The notes beneath the pieces were generated by a model that searched no databases, had not been told where the DNA came from, and saw nothing but the letters and a program-made list of their open reading frames with translations. The position numbers and the translations under genes were made by a program. Of a stretch of 64,000 nt of DNA, positions 1 to 10,573 are shown piece after piece. Source of the DNA: Hemileia vastatrix (lineage: Eukaryota > Basidiomycota > Pucciniomycetes > Pucciniales > Zaghouaniaceae); NCBI GenBank assembly GCA_030280995.1, contig JASXTE010000007.1:15314501-15378500 (forward strand). Reading direction: 5' to 3'. The stretch's first letter is position 1. Each line of letters starts with the position of its first letter.

Positions 1-1791
1 TAGAATAACTTAATGATGATTGCTCATTCAGTCCAGTGTGAATCCGTTCTCTGACAACTTTGATTTAAGCTTCTTTTAATGCAGCCGGAATGGTGATTGA
101 TTTTTGCTGCCTTGTTTCATGACATACTACAGGAATCTTGTAAGGCCCTCCATAAGAATGCTTCAACACACCCCTCTTCTCTTCTACAAAAGAAATGGCA
201 TTCTCTTGCTTGACTATCACATCCAACAACAACTTATTCTCTTCTCAGAAAAACAAACCATCAGGTCCAAAATTAACAACACCTAATCTATCAAAAGTGA
301 TTCTTGACGTTTCAGTACATTCAGGCGGATTCTTCACCAAGGGACATTCATAAGGATCTCTTGATAGCCTTGGTCTTATCAAAGGTGGATTTAATTCAGT
401 GGGTAGTGGTTCATTAATTGGTCGGATTTTATTTGCTAACTTCTTATATTTTGCTGCTTCCACATCTACATAAGCTTGAGGTAAAATATTAATTTTTGTA
501 TCACCATTAAAAATTTCAACAAAGAAATTCCCTTTTTTGTCAGAATCAGAATCAATATAAGTAGGAAAATATTTTATTTCATTTTTAAATTTAACCCTCT
601 TCACTTTTCCCTTGTCTAATTTTTCAACAAATTTTCCAACACCTTTAATTCCCTTATCCATCATAAAATCACCCGTAAAAAAAGTTGGCAGTTTATCCTC
701 TTGCTGGAGGACCGGAATCAAACTATCACAAAAATTATTTTTTTGTGTTTTAATTATACTAAGATTTTTTATAGAATTTTGATGAAATAATTGCAGTTTA
801 CCCTCTTGCTGGAGGTCAGAAAATAAACCATTCCAATTTTTATTCAACATAATATTTCATATCTTCCCTCTTGATCCATTCTTGATTGTGATCAAAAATA
901 TTGACAGAGAAGTTAGACATACCAAAAATTTGAAAACATAATAACAATTTAACGTATTATTAACAGAAAAACTTGAGTATCCACTTGAATTATCTCTAAG
1001 TGAGCTGACCTATTGCAATGCAGGATCTCATCCTGGGGAGAGATTGCAACATTAGATTGATCAGCTCCAGCTACCCCAAAAAATGAAGGTCTCCAAAATT
1101 CCCCTCTAAACATAATTCACTAGAAGCTGTCCTTTTAATAATCCGCTTCTTGGTACATACACAACATTGACACATAGTTGTCACCCCAGGCCTAGTTTCC
1201 CAACCTTCATCTCCTGGGGGTGCTAGACGCATATGAAGCCTTCTCATATTGTCCCGAGTAATCTCCAAACTAATGCCCATACCAGCTTGATAACCAATCC
1301 GGGCCTCAAAATCTATTAAAAAAGACCACCAAGAACAGTTTTAGCAGCCCCTCTGGCCACATAGAAATGAACCTTTTAACCGATCCACCAACACCTAATT
1401 TAACATGCTCAGCTGTACCCATCAGCTCTGTTGCATACACTCCAATACCTCTGAGGTTTTCCCCAGTACCAGTTTTAATTGGAAAGACTATAAGTGTTGC
1501 TTGCTCTAAAGAAATTAAATTAATTTGAGACCCTGAATAGACCAAGGCCTTTACCTCTCTACCATTGAGAGTAACCATCAAATAACCTAAAGGTGCAGAA
1601 AAATGAGTTTCCACCTCCTCACCAAGCCTCTCCACATTTTCACATATATATTCCACCTCTCCTGTGGACACTCTTCTCCTTGTCAGATTCTTCTTCTGAT
1701 TTTCTGCAAGGGCTGGACTATTTGTAAATAATTCTCCTAAGGATAAAGGAATCTGAAGTTGATTCACCCTATTTAAAACATTGTCCATCAC
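1..1791 (-). pseudogene. Ty3/gypsy pol fragment (protease, linker, start of RT), decayed, runs off window
   Basis: Three broken minus-strand reading frames make one decayed gypsy pol segment. The first (1306-1791) has a retropepsin-like core with YSGS where D(S/T)G(A/S) is expected, so the catalytic Asp is lost. A Cys-rich stretch follows (1071-1280), then the protease-RT linker (245-850) with a VDVEAAKYKKLANKIRP-like segment seen in fungal gypsy elements. Downstream, 1-244 still reads as the start of RT (EENKLLL..., then an IPIPPGIKEK-like segment seen as ITIPAALKEA) with stop codons inside. The rest of RT lies left of the window. It belongs to a different lineage from the four chromoviruses further right. 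Family assignment is by recognition of motifs; a database comparison was not possible. Confidence 0.6.
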
Positions 1792-1794
1792 ATT

Positions 1795-2918
1795 CTCTTG
1801 TCTGGGTACTACTGGCCATTTGTACTGGACTTTAGATTTAATTACCTTAACCCTGGGCCATAAAGATCTAAATCATAGGGGAATGGGCAAGACATATAGA
1901 CGAATTACTGATAGATTTTGGTGGCCTGTTATGAAGATGGCTGTTAAGACATGGGTTCAGTCATGTGAAGAATGTCAAAGAAGGAGTTATCTAAGGCCAA
2001 AAGAACCTGGACATGCAACCAGTGAAAACACTCTTTTTTGTAGAATTAGTTTTGATTCTTTTCATATAAAAGATGGGAGATATAAATATTTAATTGTAGC
2101 CAGAGATGATTTTCTGGTTGGATAGAGGCAGCACCTCTTATTAATTTAAATTCCAAAAATGTGGCAGATTTCTTGTTGAAGGATTGGGTGTATAGATATG
2201 GGGTTATGAAATTGGTAACAGTAGATGGAGGTCCTGAGTTTGGGACAGAGTTTAGAGAAGCTATATCAAAGTTTGGATTAAAGGTTAGGGTAGCAGCCCC
2301 TTATTATCCTGAATCTGAAGGAATGGTTGAAAGAGGGCATCAAGTTATAAAGGATGCATTAGTTAAAATGTGTGGAACAAGTGCTGAAAAATGGAGGCAC
2401 TATTTACCCTTAGTATTATTTGTTGACAGAATCACTGCCAAAAGTACGACTGGATATTCACCTTATGAACTAGTTTTTGGACAAAAATCAGTTTTGCAAG
2501 TTGATTTAGAGGCTGAATCATATATTGGAGTAGATTGGGATACTGTTAACACTACTGAGGAATTGTTATGTGTAAGAATGATGCAGCTGGAGAAGAAAGA
2601 AGAATTCTTAGTAAAGGCGTATTCTAGAATGATTAAAATCATAAATCAGTCAGTAAGGTATTGGGATGAAAGATTAGCACACAGGCTCAGGAAACCTTTG
2701 AAGACTGGAGATATGGTTATGGTGTATAATAGGAGTTTGGAAAGCCAGTGGGGAAGATGTTTGCAGATAGGTGGAATGGACCTTATAAAGTCATAGAACA
2801 GGTGTCTGGCAGTTCATATGTTTTGGAAGAATTGGATGGAGTAGTTTTAAAGAAGACGGTAGTGGCCAATCAAGTCAAACGGTTCTATCCTAGGGGCACC
2901 AGAAGTTCTGAAAGTTAA
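1795..2918 (+). pseudogene. Ty3/gypsy integrase fragment with two frameshifts
   Basis: Encodes most of a retroviral-type integrase. The HHCC zinc domain includes HKDLNHRG and CEEC. The catalytic core shows D in ISFDSF, D in VTVDGGPEF and E in SEGMVERG, so the D,D-35-E triad is intact. A C-terminal DNA-binding part ends near VKRFYPRG at the TAA 2916-2918. The frame breaks at about 2110-2113, where one T appears deleted just before SGWIEA, and again at about 2757-2760 before FADRWNGPY. The integrase lies head-to-head with the minus-strand protease/RT fragment, meeting it near 1790-1800. An intact element cannot have that order, so an inversion or a fusion of two copies is likely. Confidence 0.7.
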
Positions 2919-3135
2919 CTCTGAAATAAGGGTAAACTATTTCTACAATTGTCTTAAAGTTTAACTCAAAAATGAGGGTAAACTATTTCTACAATTGTCT
3001 GAAAGTTTAACTCCAAAATGAGGGTAAAATGTTTCTACAATTTTTTGAAGGTGAAACTCTGAAACAAGGATAAACAACAAAATCGATCAAATAAAATTTT
3101 GTAAATGTTTAACTCCGGAAGGAGGATAAACTGCT
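2911..3135 (+). repeat. 45-46 bp tandem repeat, 3 clear copies plus degenerate ones
   Basis: Units begin at about 2911, 2956 and 3002, each carrying AACTC...GAGGGTAAACTATTTCTACAATTGTC with small changes. A degenerate fourth follows near 3047 and a partial one near 3108 (AACTCCGGAAGGAGGATAAA). The array starts exactly where the integrase frame ends. The purine-rich core recalls a polypurine tract, but it is repeated. Confidence 0.7.
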
Positions 3136-3355
3136 TTCTTATTGAAAATCTTACTTTTGTTTTACTATGGTATGGGAGACAAAACCGTTAACAAAATTTT
3201 ACGACATTCATGAAGACATTTGTTTGAAAATTCTTAAAACTCTTAAAGCGACAAAAATCATGGAGAAGATATATGTTGGAATGATAATTTTTTTATTGGT
3301 ATAAGTGTTTACAGGGGAACCTTCTGAATTAAATATTGGAAAGTTTGGGGGTAAT

Positions 3356-3690
3356 TGATGGGCTGGCTGCTCTATACACAGTTACCCCACAATGTTCGTT
3401 ACCAATTTTTCCCTGTTTCTAGTTGGATCCTGGCTTTGTTTTTGATCTATAGAAGTCCGCTAAGACTATAAACTGGAACAAACGAAAAGACACTGCTCTT
3501 AATGCTGGATTCAAGATTCTTTTTTACTTTTGTTTTTGTTATTTTTTTATGATAGATTTTTATATAATGAAATTGTTTTTCTTTCATTTTAATTTTTATA
3601 ATACTATAAAACATTGTTAAGGATGATTCTCACTGGTAGTCTCTAATAATTTTTACAAATTGGAGACAGCCCACCCAGTGATCATTATCA
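3356..3690 (+). repeat. candidate 3' LTR of the fragmentary gypsy element
   Basis: Begins TGATGGGCTGG and ends GATCATTATCA, giving TG...CA ends with a short TGAT/ATCA inverted repeat. A G-rich tract (AAGTTTGGGGGTAAT) that could be a polypurine tract precedes it, and the integrase fragment lies upstream. No second copy is in the window, so it remains a proposal. Confidence 0.4.
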
Positions 3691-4095
3691 TAAAAAAAAA
3701 TTTTTTTTTCTAAAAACTTTCATTTATTAATTTTGTATTTTCAATTTCACAGAATTGTGTAACCACATCAAGTTGCACTTGGATGTGGGTATGATGTCAA
3801 GGGTACAGCTCATAAATTGGCTGGGGGGCATCTTTTAAATTTTATTTTACATTTCATAAATTTTATATTTCAAATTTGTTTATCATTTTTTTAAAAAGAA
3901 TTAAATTTTAAAAAAAAAATTATTTCATAACAACCTTTTTTTTTTAGTCATCATTTAAAAAATTTAAAAAAAATAAAAAAATAAAAAAATAAAAAATAAA
4001 AAATAAAAAATTAGAGTAGTTTTTAGTGTATATTTCTTTTTATGTTTCATTTTATATTCCATTCAGGATGGCTAGTTAACTGGAATAAATTGAAT
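3691..4095. other. AT-rich low-complexity stretch, no gene seen
   Basis: Runs of A and T, including an A-rich tract with T spacers at about 3955-4012. I see no reading frame or element boundary here. Confidence 0.6.
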
Positions 4096-5083
4096 TTAAG
4101 AAGAATTGTTTTTGGAAGATGCTCTATCTGAAGAATTTGGAGCTGAATTGTTGATTATCCAGGTAGCTGATTGGATTTGTTGGTATTGGGAAATTGGAAG
4201 CCACTTGGCTATTTTTAGTTGATCCCTCAAAACTTGCTCTCTGAACCATACCTCAGTTTGATCAGAAGGAGGATAATGGTGAAAATAAGTTAAAATATTA
4301 TTGAAATTAGGTGAAAGGTAATGTCCAACTAGATAAATAGGGACCTGTGGATTACTAGGACCAGGTAAAGGAAGCTCATATGCCAATGAATGAATGGGTG
4401 AAGCACTGGAAACTGGAATTATGGATCAAGAGTCAATTTTTTAATTATTAACTAATCAAGATAAAAGGGATACTAACCGCTATCAAAACTGTCAAGATCG
4501 AGTCTAAAAGGCTTACTGGGAATAGGAATTGGTGTTTTTAGAGATGTGAAGGGGTTGATAATTTTTGAAGGAGGATTAATATTAGATCTGGGTCTTTTAG
4601 AGGATTTTTTCAAGATAGGAGAAGAAGGATGGCTGTTGGTTCTAGATCTTTTGGGCTTGTTAATTTTTATGGGGCTAGGAGAATGGATAGGAGATGAAGA
4701 AGAAAGATCCAAGGATGGTTTAGTTGAAGGATTTTTTTCATGGCTTTTGGAGCAATTGGAGTCCTGGGAGAATCAGAAGCAAGCCTAGATTGAAGAGAAG
4801 GAGCAGCTGGACCCAGTGTGTTTTGGTCATGAGAGAAGTTTTGATAGGCAGAGGGGGTAAATGGTGTTGGATTGTTGGAAGTAATAGGATTACAGAAGGA
4901 GGAAAAATAGGTAGCAGGAATTGGCAGGGAACCATATTTCAAGCTGGAGCATTTTCTTTTCTTAATGAAGCAGGCAGAACAAGCTCTGTTATAGATGTGT
5001 TTCTTAGGGTTGAAGGTATAAACACATATTTGATGGGTGAAACAGCAGTAATTTTTTTTAAGCTTGATCAGGAGAAGAAACAT
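4096..5083 (-). pseudogene. decayed zinc-cluster-like protein gene, copy 1
   Basis: Two to three minus-strand segments fit together. The N-terminal part (5083 to about 4735) has NRACSACFIKKRKC, a CX2CX6C motif like half of a fungal binuclear zinc cluster, preceded by a damaged partner motif. The frame shifts in a 7-A run near 4732-4740 and continues in a Ser/Pro/Lys-rich segment down to about 4483. A plausible intron (GTTAGT donor near 4481, CCAG acceptor near 4421) joins it to the last part at 4096-4420, which contains NNILTYFHHYPPSDQTEVW. A paralogue with the same layout lies at 6060-6863. The function is unknown; a transposon-associated DNA-binding protein is one possibility. The homopolymer frameshift suggests a pseudogene, though a sequencing error is possible. 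Confidence 0.45.
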
Positions 5084-6059
5084 AGCTGGATGGAGTCATC
5101 TTGATAGGATTAAAAATTGGATGGAAACACTGGATAATGGCCTGAAAATTGGGAGAAAAAGAACTAGTGGGTAGATATGGACTCTGGATAGAAAAGGATG
5201 TTGGAATCGATCAAAAGTTTGGTCCGCCATGACCCTAAACTGGAAAGTAACTCACTCTTTGTCTTCTATGACATTAAACTGGCAATTAAATAATTATTTG
5301 GACAATTTGAAAGAGATTTACAAGATGGGTCCCCCATGACCTTAAAACTGGAATATTCTATGCAACTCTATGCACTCATTTTAATTTATCACTGTCCACC
5401 AAGACGTCTAAACTGGTAATGCAAATTTTTTTATGAAGGCTATTCAATTAACAATCAACATATTATTTAATTTATCACTGGTACTCAAATTTTGAAAAAG
5501 GATGTATGTTTGATTTGGAACATGTAGTGGTTAATATTGTGGAGGTGATGGATGATAAAATTATGGATGAAGAATGATAATTATGGTGCTAAATATGGTA
5601 AAAATATGGTGATTTTTATTATTTAAAAGATGAGTTATTAAAAGGTGGTCTATTTGAATTTTGTGATGATAAAATTTTTGAAGGAGGATATGGTATTTGG
5701 AAAAGTGGTGTGCCTTGAATAGGCTAAATGGTATGAAGCTTGGAGGGCCTTATGGCAATAATTGGATCAAGTATTCGGCTCAATCAAAGGGAATGGAATC
5801 AGGAGTATTTGGCTCATTTGATGAGAATGGAATCAAATATTCAGCTCAGTAGGTGTGGAGCCTACTCTCTTAATGCATATGAGTAGAGACTGGTATAGGG
5901 GAGTCTGAAGGGATTCAAACCTTGCTCTCAGTAGTTGGAAGCATCACGAGGCAAATAGATTTTATTTCAAAATGAAAATTTATGAAGAAATTGATTTAAA
6001 ACGATTTAATATGAAGAAAAGATCAGGATTCATGTTTATTAAAGCACTAAAATATAATA
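5084..6059. other. no gene seen; dispersed AAACTGG-containing repeats
   Basis: No convincing reading frame. Between 5220 and 5425 a motif of the form CCATGACC-TAAACTGGAA recurs four times at irregular spacing (about 5228, 5266, 5334 and 5399). Confidence 0.5.
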
Positions 6060-6863
6060 TTAAAACAAATAATTTCGCTGAAATTTTTGCATATCATCAA
6101 CAAAACTCTGCATCAACAATCTTCTCTTCATTAAATCTTCATGATTATTGGTGGGAGTGTCTTGGAAGTAGGATAAAATATTTCTCTTTATATCGTCAGT
6201 AAAGTCAAGAAAAAGATATCTATGAAATTTAGGATAATGATTTATGTAGTCAATTTGAACTTGACCTACATCATCATAGTTGGTGATGTTAATAGCTAAA
6301 AGATGGAAAAGGCATTGTTGGTATTAGCATGGAATAGATAAATAATTATTAAAAGGCTTATTTTGGGACCCAGGAAATAAAGTCTGGGCAAAAGAAAAAG
6401 GAGAAACTGGAAGTATGGGTGAAGGATCTTGAGAAGGAGGGATTAGAGATGAAGTTGGAGATGGTGGTTTAGTTTTAGCCTTGATCCTTTTCCCGAATAC
6501 AGGTACCTTTGCTAATCTTTTCTTAGATAAGTTAGAAGCTGGTGCAGTAGATGGGCCAGAAATAGGATTGAAAGATGGTTTAGAAGTTGGCCAGACGTAT
6601 TTAACCTTTTTGGAGCAACAGAGATCACAAGCGGTTCTTCAAGGAGAATTTGGAAAGGACATCAAGAAAGGGACTTCATATTTCTTGCAGAGGTTGCATG
6701 GTATGGCAAGATCTTTCATACTGATGATGGCACCTATAAAAGTAGAAATAAGTCTATGTATTTGGAGTGGTATGTTGAAGAAAAGATGAAGAGATGAATA
6801 TGGAGAAGATAAAAGTAGGATTATATATTGATTGAACATGCAAAATTCAAAGAATGAGGACAT
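6060..6863 (-). pseudogene. decayed zinc-cluster-like protein gene, copy 2
   Basis: Minus-strand reading in several frames resembles copy 1 at 4096-5083. The N-terminal part has two CX2C motifs, IPCNLCKKYEVPF and TACDLCCSKKVKY. In each, the third Cys of a CX2CX6C pattern is replaced (by Phe and Tyr). A Ser/Pro/Lys-rich segment follows to about 6330, then a C-terminal segment with RNILSYFQDTPTNN that aligns with NNILTYFHHYPPSD of copy 1. It ends at the TAA 6060-6062. At least two frame changes are needed. The order zinc motif, Ser/Pro-rich linker, NIL(S/T)YF motif is shared by both copies, which supports one gene family. Confidence 0.42.
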
Positions 6864-7487
6864 TCTTCATTAAAGGGAGGATGTGGAATTCCAAATCTTA
6901 GTATGGCTCTAAAAGTCTATTGATAATATTTATTGGGAATAGGACGGTGATCGGAGAAGCCGGATTAGTTTAAAATATTTTATTATTAAACAAAAAATGA
7001 AGTTGAAAAAGTCAAGATATGAATTTTTGGTCAGATTTATTAATTTCACAGGTCATATGATTTTTTACAGCCGCAAAATTAAATTTAATGAAAGTCAAGA
7101 AGCTCAAGAACCATTGGGAAATTTCCTGAATTTTTACTATTTCTCTTATATTTTTAAATGATTTTTAAAGATTTATTAAATTATTTATGTTTTTCAAAAA
7201 TTACTTAACTTTGATGATTTTTCACAGGGTAAATAAAGCTGCGCAGACTACGAAAAATAGTTAGGAATGTTAAGGAGAAGTAGCTCTATCATGTGTAACT
7301 TTTTTAGATTTTTAATTATAGATCTAAGGTTTTAATTGAGTCCAGAGGTCCAGACAAGCTCCGGACAAGCTCTGGATGAGCTTCGGCCACGCTCCAGAGG
7401 GAAAAAGGGCACGTGACTGATTAATATGCATAAAAGGCTTTAGACTTGAAATTATTCAAAGAAAGAATGGAGATATAGAGATAATAA
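6864..7487. other. no gene seen
   Basis: AT-rich spacer. A short GC-richer stretch at about 7340-7405 repeats an AGCTCCGGACAAGCTC-like word with variations. Nothing else is recognisable. Confidence 0.5.
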
Positions 7488-7933
7488 GGGGTATCAATGT
7501 TGACTGATCTGCAATTAAATTAATTGTGGATAAAAATCCTTATACCCCAATCATCTTCCACAATTAATTTTGCTAATAATTGGGTTATTAGACACTTTAC
7601 ATGTCAATCTTTACCTCTTATCAGACATTTTGTTATTCAATTTTTCATAACCACATCTTGGACAAGTTTCTGTCATAACCACATGTTGGACAACTTTCTG
7701 CCATAACCACATCTTGGACTACTCTCTGGATATGCCTCATGGATGTGATGAGTTTGGGATCAGGAATTAGGAATGGAAATTGGGGTATAAGAGGCGGGAT
7801 AATGCATTATCATGGATTCCTTATCCACTAGCCCCGGCGCTAGTGGATAAGAATCTTCCACAATTAATAATGTCTGATCCCAGGAAAAAAATTTCTTATC
7901 CCCAATTGTGGATCCCTGAACATTGATACCCCC
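7488..7933 (+). mobile_element. MITE family 1, copy 1 (446 bp)
   Basis: Ends are inverted repeats: GGGGTATCAATGTT on the left and AACATTGATACCCCC on the right. It is flanked by TAA on both sides (7485-7487, 7934-7936). No coding capacity. Inside are three direct 28 bp repeats starting CATAACCACAT (7646, 7674, 7702) and a 30 bp palindrome at 7821-7850. The copy at 8107-8554 is the same family in the opposite orientation. Confidence 0.85.
7821..7850. repeat. 30 bp palindrome inside MITE family 1
   Basis: Two perfect 12 bp arms (TTATCCACTAGC and GCTAGTGGATAA) surround a 6 bp GC-rich centre. The same site in the next copies is at 8191-8220 and 8884-8913, where the core is CTAGCCCCGGGGCTAG. Confidence 0.85.
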
Positions 7934-8106
7934 TAATTATAACAACTATTATTCATATTTTTCTTTTGTCAACAAAATAATTAATTATTTATAATACCCT
8001 TATAAAATAACAATTTTACATAACACTTTAAATATTTCACTCAACAACTCTTAAACATTAACATATAGGGTATCATTAGAAAGGTCTCAACTCCAGGGAC
8101 TCATTA

Positions 8107-8554
8107 GGGGGTATCAATGTTCAGGAATCCGCAATTAGGGATCAGGAACTTTTTTCGCCCAGATCCGACATTATTAATTGCAGAAGATTCTTATATACTA
8201 GCCCCGGGGCTAGTGGATAAGGAATCCATGATAATGCATTATCCCGCCTCTTATACCCCAATTTCCATTCCTAATTCCTGATCCCAAACTCATCACATCC
8301 ATGAGGCATATCCAGAGAGTAGTCCAAGATGTGGTTATTGCAGAAAGTTGTCCAAAATGTGGTTATGACAGAAACTTGTCCAAGATGTGGTTATGAAAAA
8401 TTGAATAACAAAATGTCAGATATGAGGTGAACATTGACATGTAAAGTGTCTAATAACCCAATTATTAGCAAAAATAATTGTGGAAGATAATTGGGGTATA
8501 AAGATTTTTATCTGCAATTAAATTAATTGCGGATCCCTGAACATTGATACCCCC
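8107..8554 (-). mobile_element. MITE family 1, copy 2 (448 bp), inverted relative to copy 1
   Basis: Begins GGGGGTATCAATGTTCAGG and ends with its inverted copy (ATTGATACCCCC). It is flanked by TA, or by ATT if the terminal A/T is counted in the TIR. Internal sequence is the reverse complement of 7488-7933, including the 28 bp repeats and the central palindrome. Confidence 0.85.
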
Positions 8555-8856
8555 TATTTATAGTATCTGTTTTCAAAAATTATTAAAATCTAAAAACATT
8601 AAAACTACTTTCTTTTAAAATATTGTTCTGGTGTAACTTTATTGTTGCATTTCAGTTGTTTTGCACAGAAGAACTGCTCAATCATCCTAACAAGCGTTAA
8701 TTAGACAGGGTTTCATTCTTTATTATTATCATGTAGACTTTCAAGCTTATTGATGTAAAAAACTCACAAATTCATTTAGAGGGACAGGGTTTTCTCTGAT
8801 TATCGAACTCCTTTGGTTTCTGCTTACAGCAAGGCAACTGTAAGAGTCTACCTACA

Positions 8857-8997
8857 GCGGGATGATGCATTATCATGTATTCCTTATCCATTAGCCCCGG
8901 GGCTAGTGGATAACAATCTTCCGCAATTAATAATGTCTGATCCCAGGAAAAAAAATTCCTGATCCCTAATTGTGGATCCCTGAACATTGATACCCCC
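8857..8997 (+). mobile_element. MITE family 1, truncated copy
   Basis: Matches the last ~140 bp of the 7488-7933 element, from GCGGGAT(A/G)ATGCATTATCATG through the palindrome to the terminal ATTGATACCCCC. The left part and left TIR are missing. A short open frame on the minus strand here is accidental. Confidence 0.8.
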
Positions 8998-10186
8998 TAT
9001 TGATTATATCTCTTTGTTCCTAATTATCATCAGCCTGAGATCCTTCACTTCCACCCCACATCATATTATTTTTAAGTCAGGTTGATTGTTTCCCACATCA
9101 TAAAAGTTGAGTAGAGTGTTTCTTGCATCAATCATTGGCCAGGTAGATTATGTGCCTTGTGTCTCATGAAGATGAGTGAACTATGTGCCTCACATCATCA
9201 TTTCAAGCAAGGTAGACTGTGTGCCCTCTGCTCTCATCATCATCACTGGATCCATCCCCCAACACAACATCATCACTGGATCACCCTCTAGTTTATCATT
9301 TATCATCAGATCCATCCTCTGACCCATCATCATCTCCAGCATCACCCTCTGGCTCATTCATCTTGCTCAGTCACCCCCAAGTCTTGCAGTTCAAAAGCTG
9401 ATACCAGGTGGTCTACTGCTATGATCAATGCCTGGGTGACTGTGAGTCTTCATAAGACACATGTGTCTGAGGTTTGAATCCTGGAGCTCCTTCCCCTTTA
9501 CCACATGTAAAGAGTCTTATTTTCTCTCCCAGCAATGTGAAATCCAGCAAATGGGTATTCAAAGGCCTGGAAAAACCCTGGCACTCTTCCCCCCGTTACA
9601 ACACCATGGCATCCTAACCCCCTTTGACTTTAACATTTCTAACATTTCTGATTGGCCATGTCTGTTCTATTGTACTGTGTCTGCTGATGCACTCCCTCCC
9701 TTTCCTTGTCTCCACATTTCCTATCCATCATGATCTCTCTGTTCTCCCTCAGCTAACCCCACGCAAGAGAGCTGGTATGTGAAAGCTGGACAGACCCCTG
9801 GTATCCACACCCTTACTTTTTACATTCCCATTCTCCCTACTTTCTGGCTAGTCATACTTGTCCTGTTGCATTGTGTTGGCTGTTGTACTCCCTCCCTCTC
9901 ATATATCTCACTTTACCGCCTATGTACACTTAACACCGGTCTCCCCATCATCCAGTGGATGATATCTTGTACATAGCACCATTGATAGGAGTTTCATGCC
10001 CTTAGGGAGAGCGATCCTATGGAATAAATGAATTGCAAGCCAAGTAGACCGTGTGCCTCGCATCTTCATTACACGGGTAGAGTGGTCTTTCCGCCGTCGT
10101 CTCTTGTCCGGGTTGAGTGTTCCCCGTGATCTTTTCATTTCTTACTGGGTTGAATCTTCCCCGACCAATCTAAACTATATATATAT
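8998..10186. repeat. degenerate ~32-35 bp repeat array, split by unassigned sequence
   Basis: At about 9060-9235 and again at 10025-10165, variants of GGTAGACTGTGTGCCTC plus a CATCATCAT-like tail recur every 32-35 bp. The sequence between (9236-10020) is GC-richer and Ser/Pro-biased in one plus frame but shows no recognisable protein. It may be an insertion into the array. No TIR or TSD was found for it. Confidence 0.4.
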
Positions 10187-10188
10187 TA

Positions 10189-10386
10189 GGGGGTATCAAA
10201 GTTAGGAATCTTCCATGTTAAAATACATCTTTTTTCCACCAAATCAACCATGATTAGTTTTTCATATATGGCATATTGTGCCCCAAAAACACCTTTTTAA
10301 TGAGAAATAATGTTGACTCTGTAGCTTTATTTTTGTGTCATTAAATACCTTTTAAATAATTCAAAATTTCTAACTTTGATACCCCC
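10189..10386 (+). mobile_element. MITE family 2 (198 bp)
   Basis: Ends GGGGGTATCAAAGTTAG and CTAACTTTGATACCCCC are inverted copies, flanked by TA or ATT. Relatives at 25739-25934 and 25939-26135 lie in the opposite orientation. The TIR start GGGGGTATCAA is shared with MITE family 1, so one transposase may serve both. Confidence 0.85.
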
Positions 10387-10483
10387 TATTTAATTTATAA
10401 GACCCAAAAGTCTGCAGGTTAAAAAATTTGGTGTGGTGATGAGGACATGTTACTGGGCACTATTGTCCACCCACTTCACAGTA

Positions 10484-10566
10484 CCCCGCAAGAAGTCCTC
10501 GTGATTTTTTTTTCTTTTTGGGACGCGCTTCCGCTAAACATCACTAAATCTTGAGAACTTGCGGGG
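10484..10566. mobile_element. possible small foldback element (83 bp)
   Basis: CCCCGCAAG at the left and CTTGCGGGG at the right form inverted ends, each flanked by TA. The arms are short and no second copy is seen in the window, so this is tentative. Confidence 0.3.
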
Positions 10567-10573
10567 TAATGCA

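Noticed and set aside
7646..7729. CRISPR-like short direct repeats
   Set aside because: Three contiguous 28 bp units without spacers, inside a eukaryotic MITE.
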